This document shows, piece after piece, positions 6,365 through 13,337 of a stretch of 64,000 bases of DNA. The translations under genes were made by a program, and so were the position numbers. The DNA is taken from positions 1 through 64,000 of IMG/VR virus record IMGVR_UViG_3300043438_002264; one strand, given 5' to 3'. Below the pieces are notes generated by a model. That model ran no database searches. It was given only the letters and a program-made list of their open reading frames with translations, and had not been told where the DNA came from. This DNA comes from a virus. How positions within the stretch are numbered: the stretch's first letter is position 1; each line of letters begins with the position of its first letter.

Positions 6365-6440
6365 TGGTGCCCTCAGTTGGACTCGAACCAACACTGAATA
6401 GATTTTAAGTCTACTTCCTCTGCCATTGGGATATGAGGGC
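6365..6440 (-). tRNA. tRNA-Leu(TAA), short variable arm, CCA encoded
   Basis: A complete cloverleaf of 76 nt: acceptor GCCCTCA/TGAGGGC with A73 and encoded CCA, anticodon loop CTTAAAA on a GTAGA/TCTAT stem, T-arm GTTGG-TTCGAGT-CCAAC. The anticodon TAA reads UUA. The variable region is only about 5 nt, whereas bacterial Leu tRNAs normally have a long variable arm, so charging identity is uncertain. Confidence 0.85.
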
Positions 6441-6446
6441 TAATGA

Positions 6447-6647
6447 CTATTTTCTACCCCAACTGACTTTAAGCCAAAACCTTTCATGGATGTAATACAA
6501 TACAAAGTTAATAAGATTTGATATCAAGGATAGGGATGCTGCAAACTCCCAGCTGTTGGTCATTACGAACCCAACTCCAAATGTCACGAATATTGCTATT
6601 AGTCTCCAGGTTATGGACTTAGCTAGTGAACGTCTTTTACTGACCAT
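6447..6647 (-). CDS. DUF2061-like membrane protein
   Basis: A 66-residue protein starts MVSKRRSLAKSITWRLIA and has two hydrophobic segments. The SLAKSITWR signature and a length of about 60-70 residues fit DUF2061, a small inner-membrane family of unknown role. It overlaps the upstream gene by 11 nt and ends just before the tRNA-Leu. Confidence 0.75.
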   Translation of the reverse strand: MVSKRRSLAKSITWRLIAIFVTFGVGFVMTNSWEFAASLSLISNLINFVLYYIHERFWLKVSWGRK

Positions 6648-6852
6648 CTATTTCCCAGTCTTTGGCATATCCATAACATACCCCACCTGTGGTCATATCC
6701 CAAATAGCGATCTCTCCTAGCTGGAGATATTTGACCTGAGTTGGGGATGTGATATGGAACATCCATTTGCCTTCTGGAATAGCAAATTCAGTATCTGAGT
6801 CACTCATTCGATTGATATGTGTGTCTCTCTTGGCTGTTGCAAATTGGCTCAT
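6637..6852 (-). CDS. small hypothetical protein, predicted leaderless
   Basis: A 71-residue protein of unknown family with several beta-rich stretches. It lacks an RBS. A consensus promoter (TTGACA, 17 nt, TATAAT) ends six bases before the ATG, so the mRNA is probably leaderless. The downstream membrane protein gene overlaps by 11 nt. Confidence 0.7.
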   Translation of the reverse strand: MSQFATAKRDTHINRMSDSDTEFAIPEGKWMFHITSPTQVKYLQLGEIAIWDMTTGGVCYGYAKDWEIDGQ

Positions 6853-6858
6853 ATATAA

Positions 6859-6887
6859 ATTATACAGGGGACACTAGAGAATGTCAA
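6859..6887 (-). promoter_or_regulatory. consensus SigA promoter for 6852
   Basis: On the minus strand, TTGACA (6887-6882), a 17-nt spacer and TATAAT (6864-6859). The -35 overlaps the inverted repeat AAGCAC-TT-GTGCTT at 6886-6899, a possible operator. Confidence 0.85.
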
Positions 6888-6913
6888 GCACTTGTGCTTG
6901 CATTAATCTCTAT
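6865..6913 (-). repeat. promoter/operator cassette, copy 1
   Basis: About 49 nt shared with 8127-8175: a CTAGAR spacer, the -35 box, the inverted repeat AAGYAC-TT-GTRCTT and ATTAATCTCTATTTA. The arms differ between copies by paired changes that keep the symmetry. Confidence 0.6.
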
Positions 6914-6927
6914 TTACCGCCGAACTT

Positions 6928-7686
6928 TTAGTTATTAGTTTCAATAATACGGGTGTATGTAATATCGCTATTGCCGTTGCCTTTAGCCCAGTTTTTTATC
7001 GAACGAACTTCAGTCCTGTCTCCTGGCTTACCCCCAGCGTGGATCATTTCGTCAGGGCCTATATAGATTCCGATGTGATAGGCACTACCATAACTTTGAT
7101 AGTTAAAAGACACAAGGTCCCCAATCTTAGGAACAGTGACAATGGCTCCAGATAGTCTTTGCTTTGTTGCACTGTGCTCTAGATCAACACCCAGGTGAGC
7201 ATATGTCCACATAACCATTCCTGAGCAGTCCCAAGCTGATGGCGTGGATCCGCTAAAGACCCAAGGTGTTTTTCCAATTTGCTTTTTAACCAAGACTAAA
7301 GTTTCATTCAACTTCTTGGTATCGCTGGCAACTTTTTCCAGTCTGGCAATCTCTGCCTCTAGCTCATCTTGTTTTTTCTCAGCGTCGGACTTGAGCTTAT
7401 CCTTTGCTGCCTTCTCCTGAGCCATCCAATCAACGGAACCAACAAGTGGTGCGTCTGAAGCCAGGACTGGCCCAACTGCCAACTCTAGAGCCTTCACTGG
7501 CCCTGAGAAGATAACTTCTGTTGTTACTGGAGAATCAATTACTGGTGTTGGCTTTGTTACTTGTGTTACTGGTTGTTCTATGTTTGATGACTCAGTTGAC
7601 TCTATCATAGCTCCAAAAGCTACTCCAGTGCCACTTGTCAGTAGCAGTGCAATCATACCAATTGCTATGAACCTTTTTTCTTTCAT
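6928..7686 (-). CDS. secreted NlpC/P60 peptidoglycan hydrolase
   Basis: This 252-residue protein has a signal peptide (MKEKRFIAIGMIALLLT...), a Pro/Thr-rich linker, a coiled coil at about 88-130 and a C-terminal NlpC/P60 domain. Catalytic Cys154 is in WDCSGMVMW and His204 in SAYHIGIYIG, with His216 in MIHAG as the likely third residue. Such enzymes cut gamma-D-Glu-to-diamino-acid bonds in peptidoglycan stems. The architecture resembles host RipA/Cwl-type enzymes, so it may be an exported endolysin or an envelope-remodelling enzyme acquired from a host. RBS AAGGAAAGG. Confidence 0.88.
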   Translation of the reverse strand: MKEKRFIAIGMIALLLTSGTGVAFGAMIESTESSNIEQPVTQVTKPTPVIDSPVTTEVIFSGPVKALELAVGPVLASDAPLVGSVDWMAQEKAAKDKLKSDAEKKQDELEAEIARLEKVASDTKKLNETLVLVKKQIGKTPWVFSGSTPSAWDCSGMVMWTYAHLGVDLEHSATKQRLSGAIVTVPKIGDLVSFNYQSYGSAYHIGIYIGPDEMIHAGGKPGDRTEVRSIKNWAKGNGNSDITYTRIIETNN

Positions 7687-7809
7687 TTAGCGACCTACCT
7701 TTCCTTGTTAGTTAGTACTCGGTCGTTGAGCGTTAGTGGGTGGTTTACCCTATTAAGTTATAAACCCTTGAGACAGACACATCCATCTCAAAGGGGTACT
7801 ACTATTTTA
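7687..7809 (-). promoter_or_regulatory. structured 5' leader of the NlpC/P60 gene
   Basis: The roughly 120-nt leader (minus strand) contains complementary arms TTTGAGA and TCTCAAGG flanking about 12 nt, then GGGT...ACCC and CGCTCAACGACCGAG segments. A -10-like TAAAAT is at 7809-7804. Long structured leaders often precede actinobacterial cell-wall hydrolase genes, but I could not match a known riboswitch consensus. Confidence 0.35.
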
Positions 7810-7833
7810 CCATAAATTAAGACAAAATACACA

Positions 7834-8088
7834 TTACTTAGTTTTATTTTTAGTTTTTAGCTTTAGGTTAGTGACCTTTTTTAGCCAAGGTTTCTCTGAA
7901 TATCTGGCCCATTCATAGATAAAGATGCAGGCTGCAATAAGCAGTCCAAGGGAGGCTGACTGCACAATGTAGTAAGGGGTTGGATCAATTAGATAAGTTT
8001 CCCAAGGGAAGCTATAAGCCACCACTGGGAATGCAATGATGTTTCCAAACACTACGGCAACTACAATACTCTTGTAAACGTTTTTCAT
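7834..8088 (-). CDS. small two-span membrane protein
   Basis: An 84-residue protein with hydrophobic segments at about 8-26 and 40-60 and a Lys-rich C-terminal tail (KLKTKNKTK). RBS AAGGAG is in the leader and the promoter is at 8121-8149. It could be a holin or an envelope protein. It lies between two secreted hydrolases, which would fit either. Confidence 0.65.
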   Translation of the reverse strand: MKNVYKSIVVAVVFGNIIAFPVVAYSFPWETYLIDPTPYYIVQSASLGLLIAACIFIYEWARYSEKPWLKKVTNLKLKTKNKTK

Positions 8089-8120
8089 TTGTTCTCCTTG
8101 TTAGTTAAATCTTATGTATC

Positions 8121-8149
8121 ATTATACAGGTGGTGCTAGAGGATGTCAA
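8121..8149 (-). promoter_or_regulatory. consensus SigA promoter for 8088
   Basis: Minus-strand TTGACA (8149-8144), a 17-nt spacer and TATAAT (8126-8121). The -35 overlaps the inverted repeat AAGTAC-TT-GTACTT at 8148-8161. Confidence 0.85.
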
Positions 8150-8175
8150 GTACTTGTACTTGTATTAATCTCTAT
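8127..8175 (-). repeat. promoter/operator cassette, copy 2
   Basis: Second copy of the cassette at 6865-6913. It precedes a gene with an ordinary leader rather than a leaderless one, so only the promoter and operator part was duplicated. Confidence 0.6.
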
Positions 8176-8178
8176 TTA

Positions 8179-9081
8179 TCAAAATCCCAGAAATGCGTAC
8201 CTTATCGCCCTATCCAGTAGCTTGCTGTGATAGTAAATAGGATCAACTCTGTTAAGCCCTCCATGGATATTCCACTTAGCTCTGTTAAAACAGTTTGGAC
8301 TATCTATCGGCCATGCGTTTAGCCCAACGTAAACGAAACGGTTTGCAGTTTCAGTAAAAATCCCAGCACCACTATCTCCATCACATCCTGCACCAGTTTT
8401 CTTACTGGTTTTTGTCCAACCCCATTTTTCATAGGGGTCAGTAAATGCAGGCCAATAATGTTTGTCAAGACGATTGTCCATTACAAGGTTGTAATGCTTC
8501 TCATCTACAAAGGGAAACGTGAGTGTTCTGGGCCACTTGTACCCCTCCATTTTCATGTTCCTTTCTTCTTCCGACGATAATCCGTAGCCCCCAATGGTCA
8601 CAAACGCCTTCTCTTTGACTAAGTTCTTGAATTCGGCTTCGGTAGCTGCTGTGGCCCAGGAAACTTTTGCAACTGGCTCTTTGGTCACTACAATCATAAA
8701 ATCCTTATTGTTATAAGCTGCAAGGTTTCTAACCGTGCTGTATTTTTTGTAGCTGAATACCTTTTTAGCTTGCACGAGGTCAGTTCGATCGGTGCTAAGA
8801 AGCTGTCCTGGATAGCCTATAAAGACTTGGGTGTCTGGCCACTTTTCATCACCTCTAAATGGCCTGAATTGACAATGCCCTGCAGAAATGACAATTCTGG
8901 GAGCGAAAAGAAATCCTGAGCATGCTGAGTAAAAGTCTTCTGAGGAGCCTTTATCGTCCAAAAGTACAATTGAAACAATCCTTGGATGATTTCTTGCCTC
9001 TTCTCCGCCCTCAATTGCAAAAGATTGAATTGGCTGAAGCACCAGGATTGAAGAGACAATAGCTATTAATAGTTTTTTCAA
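8179..9081 (-). CDS. secreted trypsin-like (S1) serine protease
   Basis: A 300-residue protein with a signal peptide followed by the activation-like IEGGEEA. The catalytic triad is His69 (ISAGHC), Asp127 (NKDFMIV) and Ser237 (GDSGAG), numbered from TTG 9081. That start gives MKKLLIAIV..., has GGTAGGTGG upstream and overlaps the preceding TGA. An ATG at 9096 would add five residues with no RBS. Paired cysteines flank the His motif. Phage-encoded secreted trypsins are rare. It could process surface proteins or act at the envelope. Confidence 0.88.
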   Translation of the reverse strand: MKKLLIAIVSSILVLQPIQSFAIEGGEEARNHPRIVSIVLLDDKGSSEDFYSACSGFLFAPRIVISAGHCQFRPFRGDEKWPDTQVFIGYPGQLLSTDRTDLVQAKKVFSYKKYSTVRNLAAYNNKDFMIVVTKEPVAKVSWATAATEAEFKNLVKEKAFVTIGGYGLSSEEERNMKMEGYKWPRTLTFPFVDEKHYNLVMDNRLDKHYWPAFTDPYEKWGWTKTSKKTGAGCDGDSGAGIFTETANRFVYVGLNAWPIDSPNCFNRAKWNIHGGLNRVDPIYYHSKLLDRAIRYAFLGF

Positions 9082-9629
9082 TTTCCACCTACCCATTTTG
9101 AGAACAATAGTTTTTGATATATTTCTTTTGCATCTTCTAAAAATGGGGCTGTTTTTGTATACTCTAGGGCTTCTGGATATGAGCTAACATCTTTAGAGCT
9201 TACTAGATACCCTTCTTTTGCATCATCTTTAGAAAGGTTAAGGTCATACTCAACACTTGATCGTTTTAAAGAAAAATGATCTAAGAATTTTTCTATTGTA
9301 TTTTTAGGATCATTAGTCAGGTCTTCGTAAGAAACAACATAAGTTGCATTTTCTAAAAGCCAGGCATAGGTTTCTTCATATTTTTTTAGCATTCGTGGGA
9401 TTATCCCATAACCGTTTTCTTTTTTATAAAAATCTACCATAGCCATAGCAGATGCGACAGACTCTACTGGATTTCTTATTATTGTTATAGTTTGCTTTTT
9501 ATCTAAAAAATGTGTTATTTCGTGAGAAGCTAAAATGGAATATCCTTGTTGGCGAAGAAGCATTCTAAAAAGATTTTGTCCAGACCTGGGATATGTTATT
9601 AACTTCATATCTTCAATTTCTTTTTTCAT
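9078..9629 (-). CDS. sulfotransferase-like protein
   Basis: This 183-residue protein has TYPRSGQNLF at about residues 12-21, the 5'-phosphosulfate loop of PAPS-dependent sulfotransferases, and IIRNPVESVAS at about 50-60, the 3'-phosphate motif. The enzyme would transfer sulfate to a glycan or other acceptor. It is shorter than typical family members. ATGA overlap with the upstream gene and GAAGGA support the start. Confidence 0.75.
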   Translation of the reverse strand: MKKEIEDMKLITYPRSGQNLFRMLLRQQGYSILASHEITHFLDKKQTITIIRNPVESVASAMAMVDFYKKENGYGIIPRMLKKYEETYAWLLENATYVVSYEDLTNDPKNTIEKFLDHFSLKRSSVEYDLNLSKDDAKEGYLVSSKDVSSYPEALEYTKTAPFLEDAKEIYQKLLFSKWVGGN

Positions 9630-9889
9630 TTAAATCCTTCAAAATTTGCTTCATCATCATAGTTTTCTTTATAAGAAGAAGTTATTTCTTCTTTTATGTG
9701 ATTAAGGAGTGGGGCAAGAGATCGATCTGTTTCTAAGGCACAATGTATTTGCATGTTTAGCAAACTTTTAATTCGCTCATGCTCTAGCCTAACCCCCATG
9801 CTTATCCCTTGTTCCAGAAACTCTTGTTTTGCTTCTTCATGGCCTATTCTATAGCCTGTTAAAAAATCTTTGGATGGTTCTTCAGTCAA
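9626..9889 (-). CDS. hypothetical helical protein
   Basis: An 87-residue protein with a likely TTG start at 9889 (AAGAGG upstream). It contains GYRIGHEEAKQEFLEQG, a pattern similar to GYQAGTLDERERILQG in the protein at 9973-10224. Function unknown. Overlaps on both sides show one operon. Confidence 0.65.
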   Translation of the reverse strand: MTEEPSKDFLTGYRIGHEEAKQEFLEQGISMGVRLEHERIKSLLNMQIHCALETDRSLAPLLNHIKEEITSSYKENYDDEANFEGFK

Positions 9890-9980
9890 TCAAGACCTCT
9901 TGTAAAATCTCTGCGAGCTCTGCATCAGCAATATCTGCGTCTGTTAACCCCTCTGCGTGTAAGCCTGCCATCTTAGCCAT
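9882..9980 (-). CDS. tiny acidic protein
   Basis: A 32-codon frame that fills the gap between two genes and overlaps both (8 nt each side). It is acidic and Ala-rich (LTDADIADAELAEIL). The tight packing supports translation, but no homologue is recognised. Confidence 0.5.
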   Translation of the reverse strand: MAKMAGLHAEGLTDADIADAELAEILQEVLID

Positions 9981-10224
9981 TTATAATTTTCCTTATCTTA
10001 ATAAACATAGTGTCTTGGTATAGGGGTGTTCTTGTTGCATGAGATTGATCTTCTAGCTTCTGGATACCCTGCAAAATTCTCTCACGCTCATCTAAAGTTC
10101 CAGCCTGGTATCCAAGATTGTAGTCATCATAGTCATCTAAGAAGCTGTCATCGTTAAACATATCATCTTCTACAACTTCTTCGATAAGCTTTTGGAGAGC
10201 TTGGTCCCTATCTATTTGTGCCAT
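9973..10224 (-). CDS. small acidic protein, predicted leaderless
   Basis: An 83-residue acidic protein with DDMFNDDSFLDDYDDY followed by a helical GYQAGTLDERERIL segment. A consensus promoter ends six bases before the ATG and no RBS is present, so this operon head is probably leaderless. Confidence 0.7.
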   Translation of the reverse strand: MAQIDRDQALQKLIEEVVEDDMFNDDSFLDDYDDYNLGYQAGTLDERERILQGIQKLEDQSHATRTPLYQDTMFIKIRKIING

Positions 10225-10230
10225 ACAACC

Positions 10231-10259
10231 ATTATAGCCTTTAATCTAGACATTGTCAA
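10231..10259 (-). promoter_or_regulatory. consensus SigA promoter for 10224
   Basis: Minus-strand TTGACA (10259-10254), a 17-nt spacer and TATAAT (10236-10231). The ATG follows after six bases. Confidence 0.85.
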
Positions 10260-10262
10260 GGA

Positions 10263-10421
10263 CTACTCTTCTGCTAGGTAGTTCATAAATACCCTTAGAA
10301 TCTGAGCGGTATATTTTTGATACTCAACATCCATAACAGTATTATCACTATCAATCTTATATAGCTTAATGTCTTTTATTAGTTCAAACAGTATAACGTC
10401 AATTTCTTTTTCTAGGTCCAT
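10263..10421 (-). CDS. small helical protein, predicted leaderless
   Basis: A 52-codon frame (MDLEKEIDVILFEL...) rich in amphipathic helix. TATACT at 10433-10428 lies exactly six bases before the ATG and TTACCA is 17 nt further. No RBS. Function unknown. Confidence 0.6.
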   Translation of the reverse strand: MDLEKEIDVILFELIKDIKLYKIDSDNTVMDVEYQKYTAQILRVFMNYLAEE

Positions 10422-10458
10422 GCCTAAAGTATAGCAGATTCATAAAGGATTGGTAAAA

Positions 10459-10605
10459 TTGAGCGTGGTTTATAAATGCAACTGTGGTGACATACACGAC
10501 ATAGGAATAGAACTATACTTTGAGATTATTAAATATAAAGAGTATTGTTATTGTCCTATAATTAGCTTGACATACCCCTCAGACTCTGATACCATAATAT
10601 CATGA
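10459..10605 (+). CDS. possible small Cys-rich protein
   Basis: A frame of about 48 codons with a TTG or GTG start near 10450-10465 after AAAGGA. It encodes two CxC motifs (KCNCGD and YCYCP), zinc-ribbon-like. Its stop overlaps the next ATG as ATGA. It also spans the promoter of that gene. Coding status is uncertain. Confidence 0.4.
   Translation: MSVVYKCNCGDIHDIGIELYFEIIKYKEYCYCPIISLTYPSDSDTIIS
10567..10595 (+). promoter_or_regulatory. SigA-type promoter for 10602
   Basis: TTGACA (10567-10572), a 17-nt spacer and TACCAT (10590-10595). The ATG at 10602 follows after six bases. Confidence 0.65.
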
Positions 10606-11015
10606 CTATTACTAATTTTCAAGCAGAGTCTAAGCACTCTGGAGATCTTTTTGAATCACAGGTTCTTGAAGACCTTGGTAGATTTGGACAACAAGACATT
10701 AGGAAAAATGTTGTTGTTAAAGATGTTGGCTGTGAAGTTGACTTTGCTTATGACTTTCGTGGCACTCAGGTTTATGTTGAGGCAAAGGGTGGCCTACAAG
10801 GCGAAGGCAAAAGGCCAGGGGCTAAAAGAACTGATAATGTTAAAAAAGCTATCGCCAACGCTGCACTAATAAAATCTAGGTATCCAGAAACTCAATATAT
10901 AGTTTACTTTTCGGATTTGCCTAAGTATGGATCATCTTCTCATAAGATGTTAAAGACTGCTGTAAGAGCTGGGTTTATTGATAGTGTCAGATATTTAATT
11001 GATATTGTGCGATAA
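10602..11015 (+). CDS. PD-(D/E)XK-like nuclease
   Basis: A 137-residue protein with CEVDFAYDF at about 48-56 and VYVEAKGG at about 61-68. The spacing of Asp to Glu-Ala-Lys matches the PD-(D/E)XK active site of restriction-like and repair nucleases. The C-terminal half (KAIANAALIKSRYPETQYIVYF) fits the remaining alpha/beta core. It is predicted leaderless. It is convergent with the glycosyltransferase at 10995 and overlaps it by 21 nt. Confidence 0.65.
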   Translation: MTITNFQAESKHSGDLFESQVLEDLGRFGQQDIRKNVVVKDVGCEVDFAYDFRGTQVYVEAKGGLQGEGKRPGAKRTDNVKKAIANAALIKSRYPETQYIVYFSDLPKYGSSSHKMLKTAVRAGFIDSVRYLIDIVR

Positions 11016-11951
11016 ATCTTCAACATTAAAAATATTATGATTTTTTAACTGTTGAGCAAATTTTTTAGACTTTTTTAATTTATTAAAAGAATTTTTTTGT
11101 CCGACTAATTCCCAAAAAGAATCTTCCGATCTTCTTTGATTTTTTGCAGAGTAAGCTTGTGATTTATTAAAAACCATTGCAGAAAACATGTCAATCCTAT
11201 CCTTGTTTGATGGAGCAGTTTCTTTTCTCATATAAGATTTAGACTCTATGTCATTATTCCAAACAATATTAAAATAGGAAAATGGACTTTGATAAAGATA
11301 CAAGGATTCTGGAACGTAAACATCCCACCCAGAAATGTGGGCTTTCCAGGAAAGGTAGGGCTCTTCAAGTAAAAAGTCTGAATGACTATCCAGGCCAACA
11401 TCGGTTAAAAAATTTGAATAAGTAAATAAGCTTGAGCAGTCTATGTGATAGTGTTGAAAGATCTCTTCTTCTTTTTTATAATATTTAGGAATTAAATTTA
11501 AAATAGGATAATCTTCAAAGCCATCTTCTATTTTATAGATATATGAATAAAATAATTTTCCGCTAGAATGAAGGTTGTTGCCAGAGATTATTACCTTATC
11601 GTGGTTTGATTTTTTTTCTGCTGCAGCTAAATTACGAATAGCAATTTCATCCCAATTTGGATAAAAAAGTGTATGAGAGTCAATCATTAAAAAATACTTT
11701 TCATCAGCAATAAGCTTAGAAATTTCATATCTTACTTTGACCACGCCTGGCCTAGTATCTGGATGATAAGATAAAGTTCTTATTTGATTTTCTATAAAAC
11801 TTAAATTTGGAATTTCATCATCGTAATATTGTAGTCCAATTCCAAAAACTAGATTTTCTGGATGAGCAGCATGAAGCAAGGCAGACTTAATTGTAATTAT
11901 TAAGCTTGGATCACGAAAAGAAGCTATGTTTATGAATATTTTTTCATTCAT
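10995..11951 (-). CDS. GlcNAc-type glycosyltransferase (PF11397-like), copy 1
   Basis: A 318-residue protein starting MNEKIFINIASFRDPSL, with VFGIGLQYYDDE and RYEISKLI. The nucleotide-sugar motif is D91-S-H93. This pattern fits the GT-A PF11397 family, named for GlcNAc transfer onto hydroxyproline or other acceptors. Two paralogues are at 27974-28927 and 34217-35104. Donor and acceptor are unknown. Such enzymes could decorate virion or host glycans. Confidence 0.82.
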   Translation of the reverse strand: MNEKIFINIASFRDPSLIITIKSALLHAAHPENLVFGIGLQYYDDEIPNLSFIENQIRTLSYHPDTRPGVVKVRYEISKLIADEKYFLMIDSHTLFYPNWDEIAIRNLAAAEKKSNHDKVIISGNNLHSSGKLFYSYIYKIEDGFEDYPILNLIPKYYKKEEEIFQHYHIDCSSLFTYSNFLTDVGLDSHSDFLLEEPYLSWKAHISGWDVYVPESLYLYQSPFSYFNIVWNNDIESKSYMRKETAPSNKDRIDMFSAMVFNKSQAYSAKNQRRSEDSFWELVGQKNSFNKLKKSKKFAQQLKNHNIFNVEDLSHNIN

Positions 11952-11955
11952 TTTG

Positions 11956-13104
11956 CTAAATTATTCTGGTGGCAGATGTGTAATCTTTTCCAAAATCAGC
12001 AAATAGGGCCTTGTCCGCTTCACGCTGAGCAATACGTCTTGACCAAGAGTATCCTGCATCTCCACCCCACGCTAGCCACATGATATATCCGTTAGATGGG
12101 TTAGCCTGGTTTCCCCAGTCTTTGCCCTTCTTGTCTACCTCATGACGGGAGAAGTAAGAGTACATACGCTTTACAGTGCTTAGCGAGAGTGTCTCTCCAT
12201 TAGCCAGTTGTCTAGCTCTAGTCCATCCAACTGCAGTTCCAGCTCCTGTTGCCTTACCGTCTTCTTTGAACTTGATAGCACGACGAGCAGCACTCCTAGC
12301 CCCAGCAGGAGGGCTGTAGCCTTCAGCTTTGTCCATGTATTCATCATAATCATCATCCTCATAATCTTCCATACTAATGTTTGGCATGTTAATTCTTTCA
12401 ACATCTGACATCAATGCACCGATTGAGTATGGTGTGTAGTAATAGACTCCATCGTCTTCTTCTAAAATTCTAATAGCTACCGCTGGATTTTCTGGAGTAG
12501 ACTCAACAGAGTAAGGATTTTCTGGCTCCCCATATCTGCCACCTTCACGCATAACGTGTTCTACTTGACCAACAATCACACCCTCTGTAGTCCTTGCACT
12601 TACAAAGTCTCCTTCAGTAATGCGAGCCTCTGCTTTAGAAACTGGAATACAGTTTGGAACCATGCGTCCATTTTCTCCTGGCTTCATTCCTCTTTGAGTA
12701 TATCCGTCCCAGCAAGGGGCAACTTTCTCGTCAGACTTTGTACCCATGGAGCTTCCACCATTAGTAGTTGAGATTGCTCCAGATGGGTCTCCGCCTACAC
12801 CGCCAGTGCTTGTCTTTAGCTTTTTCTTAGGATCTTTAAGGGCAGATGGTTTCTTAGAGGCTGGCTCTGGTTGTCCAATCGCAGACCCCATGCCATCTTT
12901 ATCTGTTGCTGCTTTCATAGCAGTTCCTGGCCATTCTTCTGGGTTTTTAATTCCTACGCCTTTTTCATCAGCTTCAATAGCAGCAATCTGTGCTGCAGCT
13001 TCTTGAGCGGTATCATGGCATCCCATGACTTCACCGTCTTCGTCTTTAACGGCAGGGTAGCCTGAGCAACCGTACGATCCTTTTTCTCCAACATGATATG
13101 GCAT
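11956..13104 (-). CDS. probable virion- or head-associated phage protein
   Basis: This 382-residue protein begins MPYHVGEKGSYGCSGYP, a Cys-containing module also found in head or prohead proteins of actinophages (recollection). A Gly/Pro/Lys-rich linker follows, then a middle beta-rich part, and the C-terminus has TAVGWTRARQLANGE and RMYSYFSRHEVDK, like domains found at the ends of phage structural proteins. Exact role not established. The gene upstream (13106) encodes a free copy of the N-terminal module. Confidence 0.6.
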   Translation of the reverse strand: MPYHVGEKGSYGCSGYPAVKDEDGEVMGCHDTAQEAAAQIAAIEADEKGVGIKNPEEWPGTAMKAATDKDGMGSAIGQPEPASKKPSALKDPKKKLKTSTGGVGGDPSGAISTTNGGSSMGTKSDEKVAPCWDGYTQRGMKPGENGRMVPNCIPVSKAEARITEGDFVSARTTEGVIVGQVEHVMREGGRYGEPENPYSVESTPENPAVAIRILEEDDGVYYYTPYSIGALMSDVERINMPNISMEDYEDDDYDEYMDKAEGYSPPAGARSAARRAIKFKEDGKATGAGTAVGWTRARQLANGETLSLSTVKRMYSYFSRHEVDKKGKDWGNQANPSNGYIMWLAWGGDAGYSWSRRIAQREADKALFADFGKDYTSATRII

Positions 13105-13105
13105 A

Positions 13106-13285
13106 CTAGCTGTCTTCTTCTAAATCTTCTAAGCTACCCTGCTCTTCAATAGCAACAAACCAGGCTTGATATGCCGTCGCTGCTGGCAGTGAGTCATAGC
13201 AGCCTACCACAGAGCTATCGGCATCGTTAATAACAGGGTAGCCTGAGCAACCGTATGACCCTTTTTCTCCAACACTGTATGGCAT
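13106..13285 (-). CDS. small protein duplicating the N-terminal module of the next gene
   Basis: A 59-residue protein begins MPYSVGEKGSYGCSGYP and continues VVGCYDSLPAATAYQA, aligned with the first 45 residues of the protein at 11956. TATAAT lies six bases upstream of the ATG, so it is predicted leaderless. Conserved Cys13 and Cys29 suggest a disulfide or metal site. Confidence 0.75.
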   Translation of the reverse strand: MPYSVGEKGSYGCSGYPVINDADSSVVGCYDSLPAATAYQAWFVAIEEQGSLEDLEEDS

Positions 13286-13337
13286 AAGTAAATTATATCA
13301 TATAGTTCATGCTATAATTATTTAGAAAGAAGGTTTT
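13286..13337. promoter_or_regulatory. divergent promoter region
   Basis: Minus-strand TATAAT (13297-13292) serves the leaderless 13285 gene. Plus-strand TATAAT (13313-13318) serves the oxygenase at 13338, whose leader carries AGAAAGAAGG. No clear -35 boxes. Confidence 0.6.

Noticed and set aside
7687-7809. c-di-AMP (ydaO) riboswitch upstream of the NlpC/P60 gene
   Set aside because: The context fits, but the expected conserved blocks were not found by eye; kept only as a structured leader.
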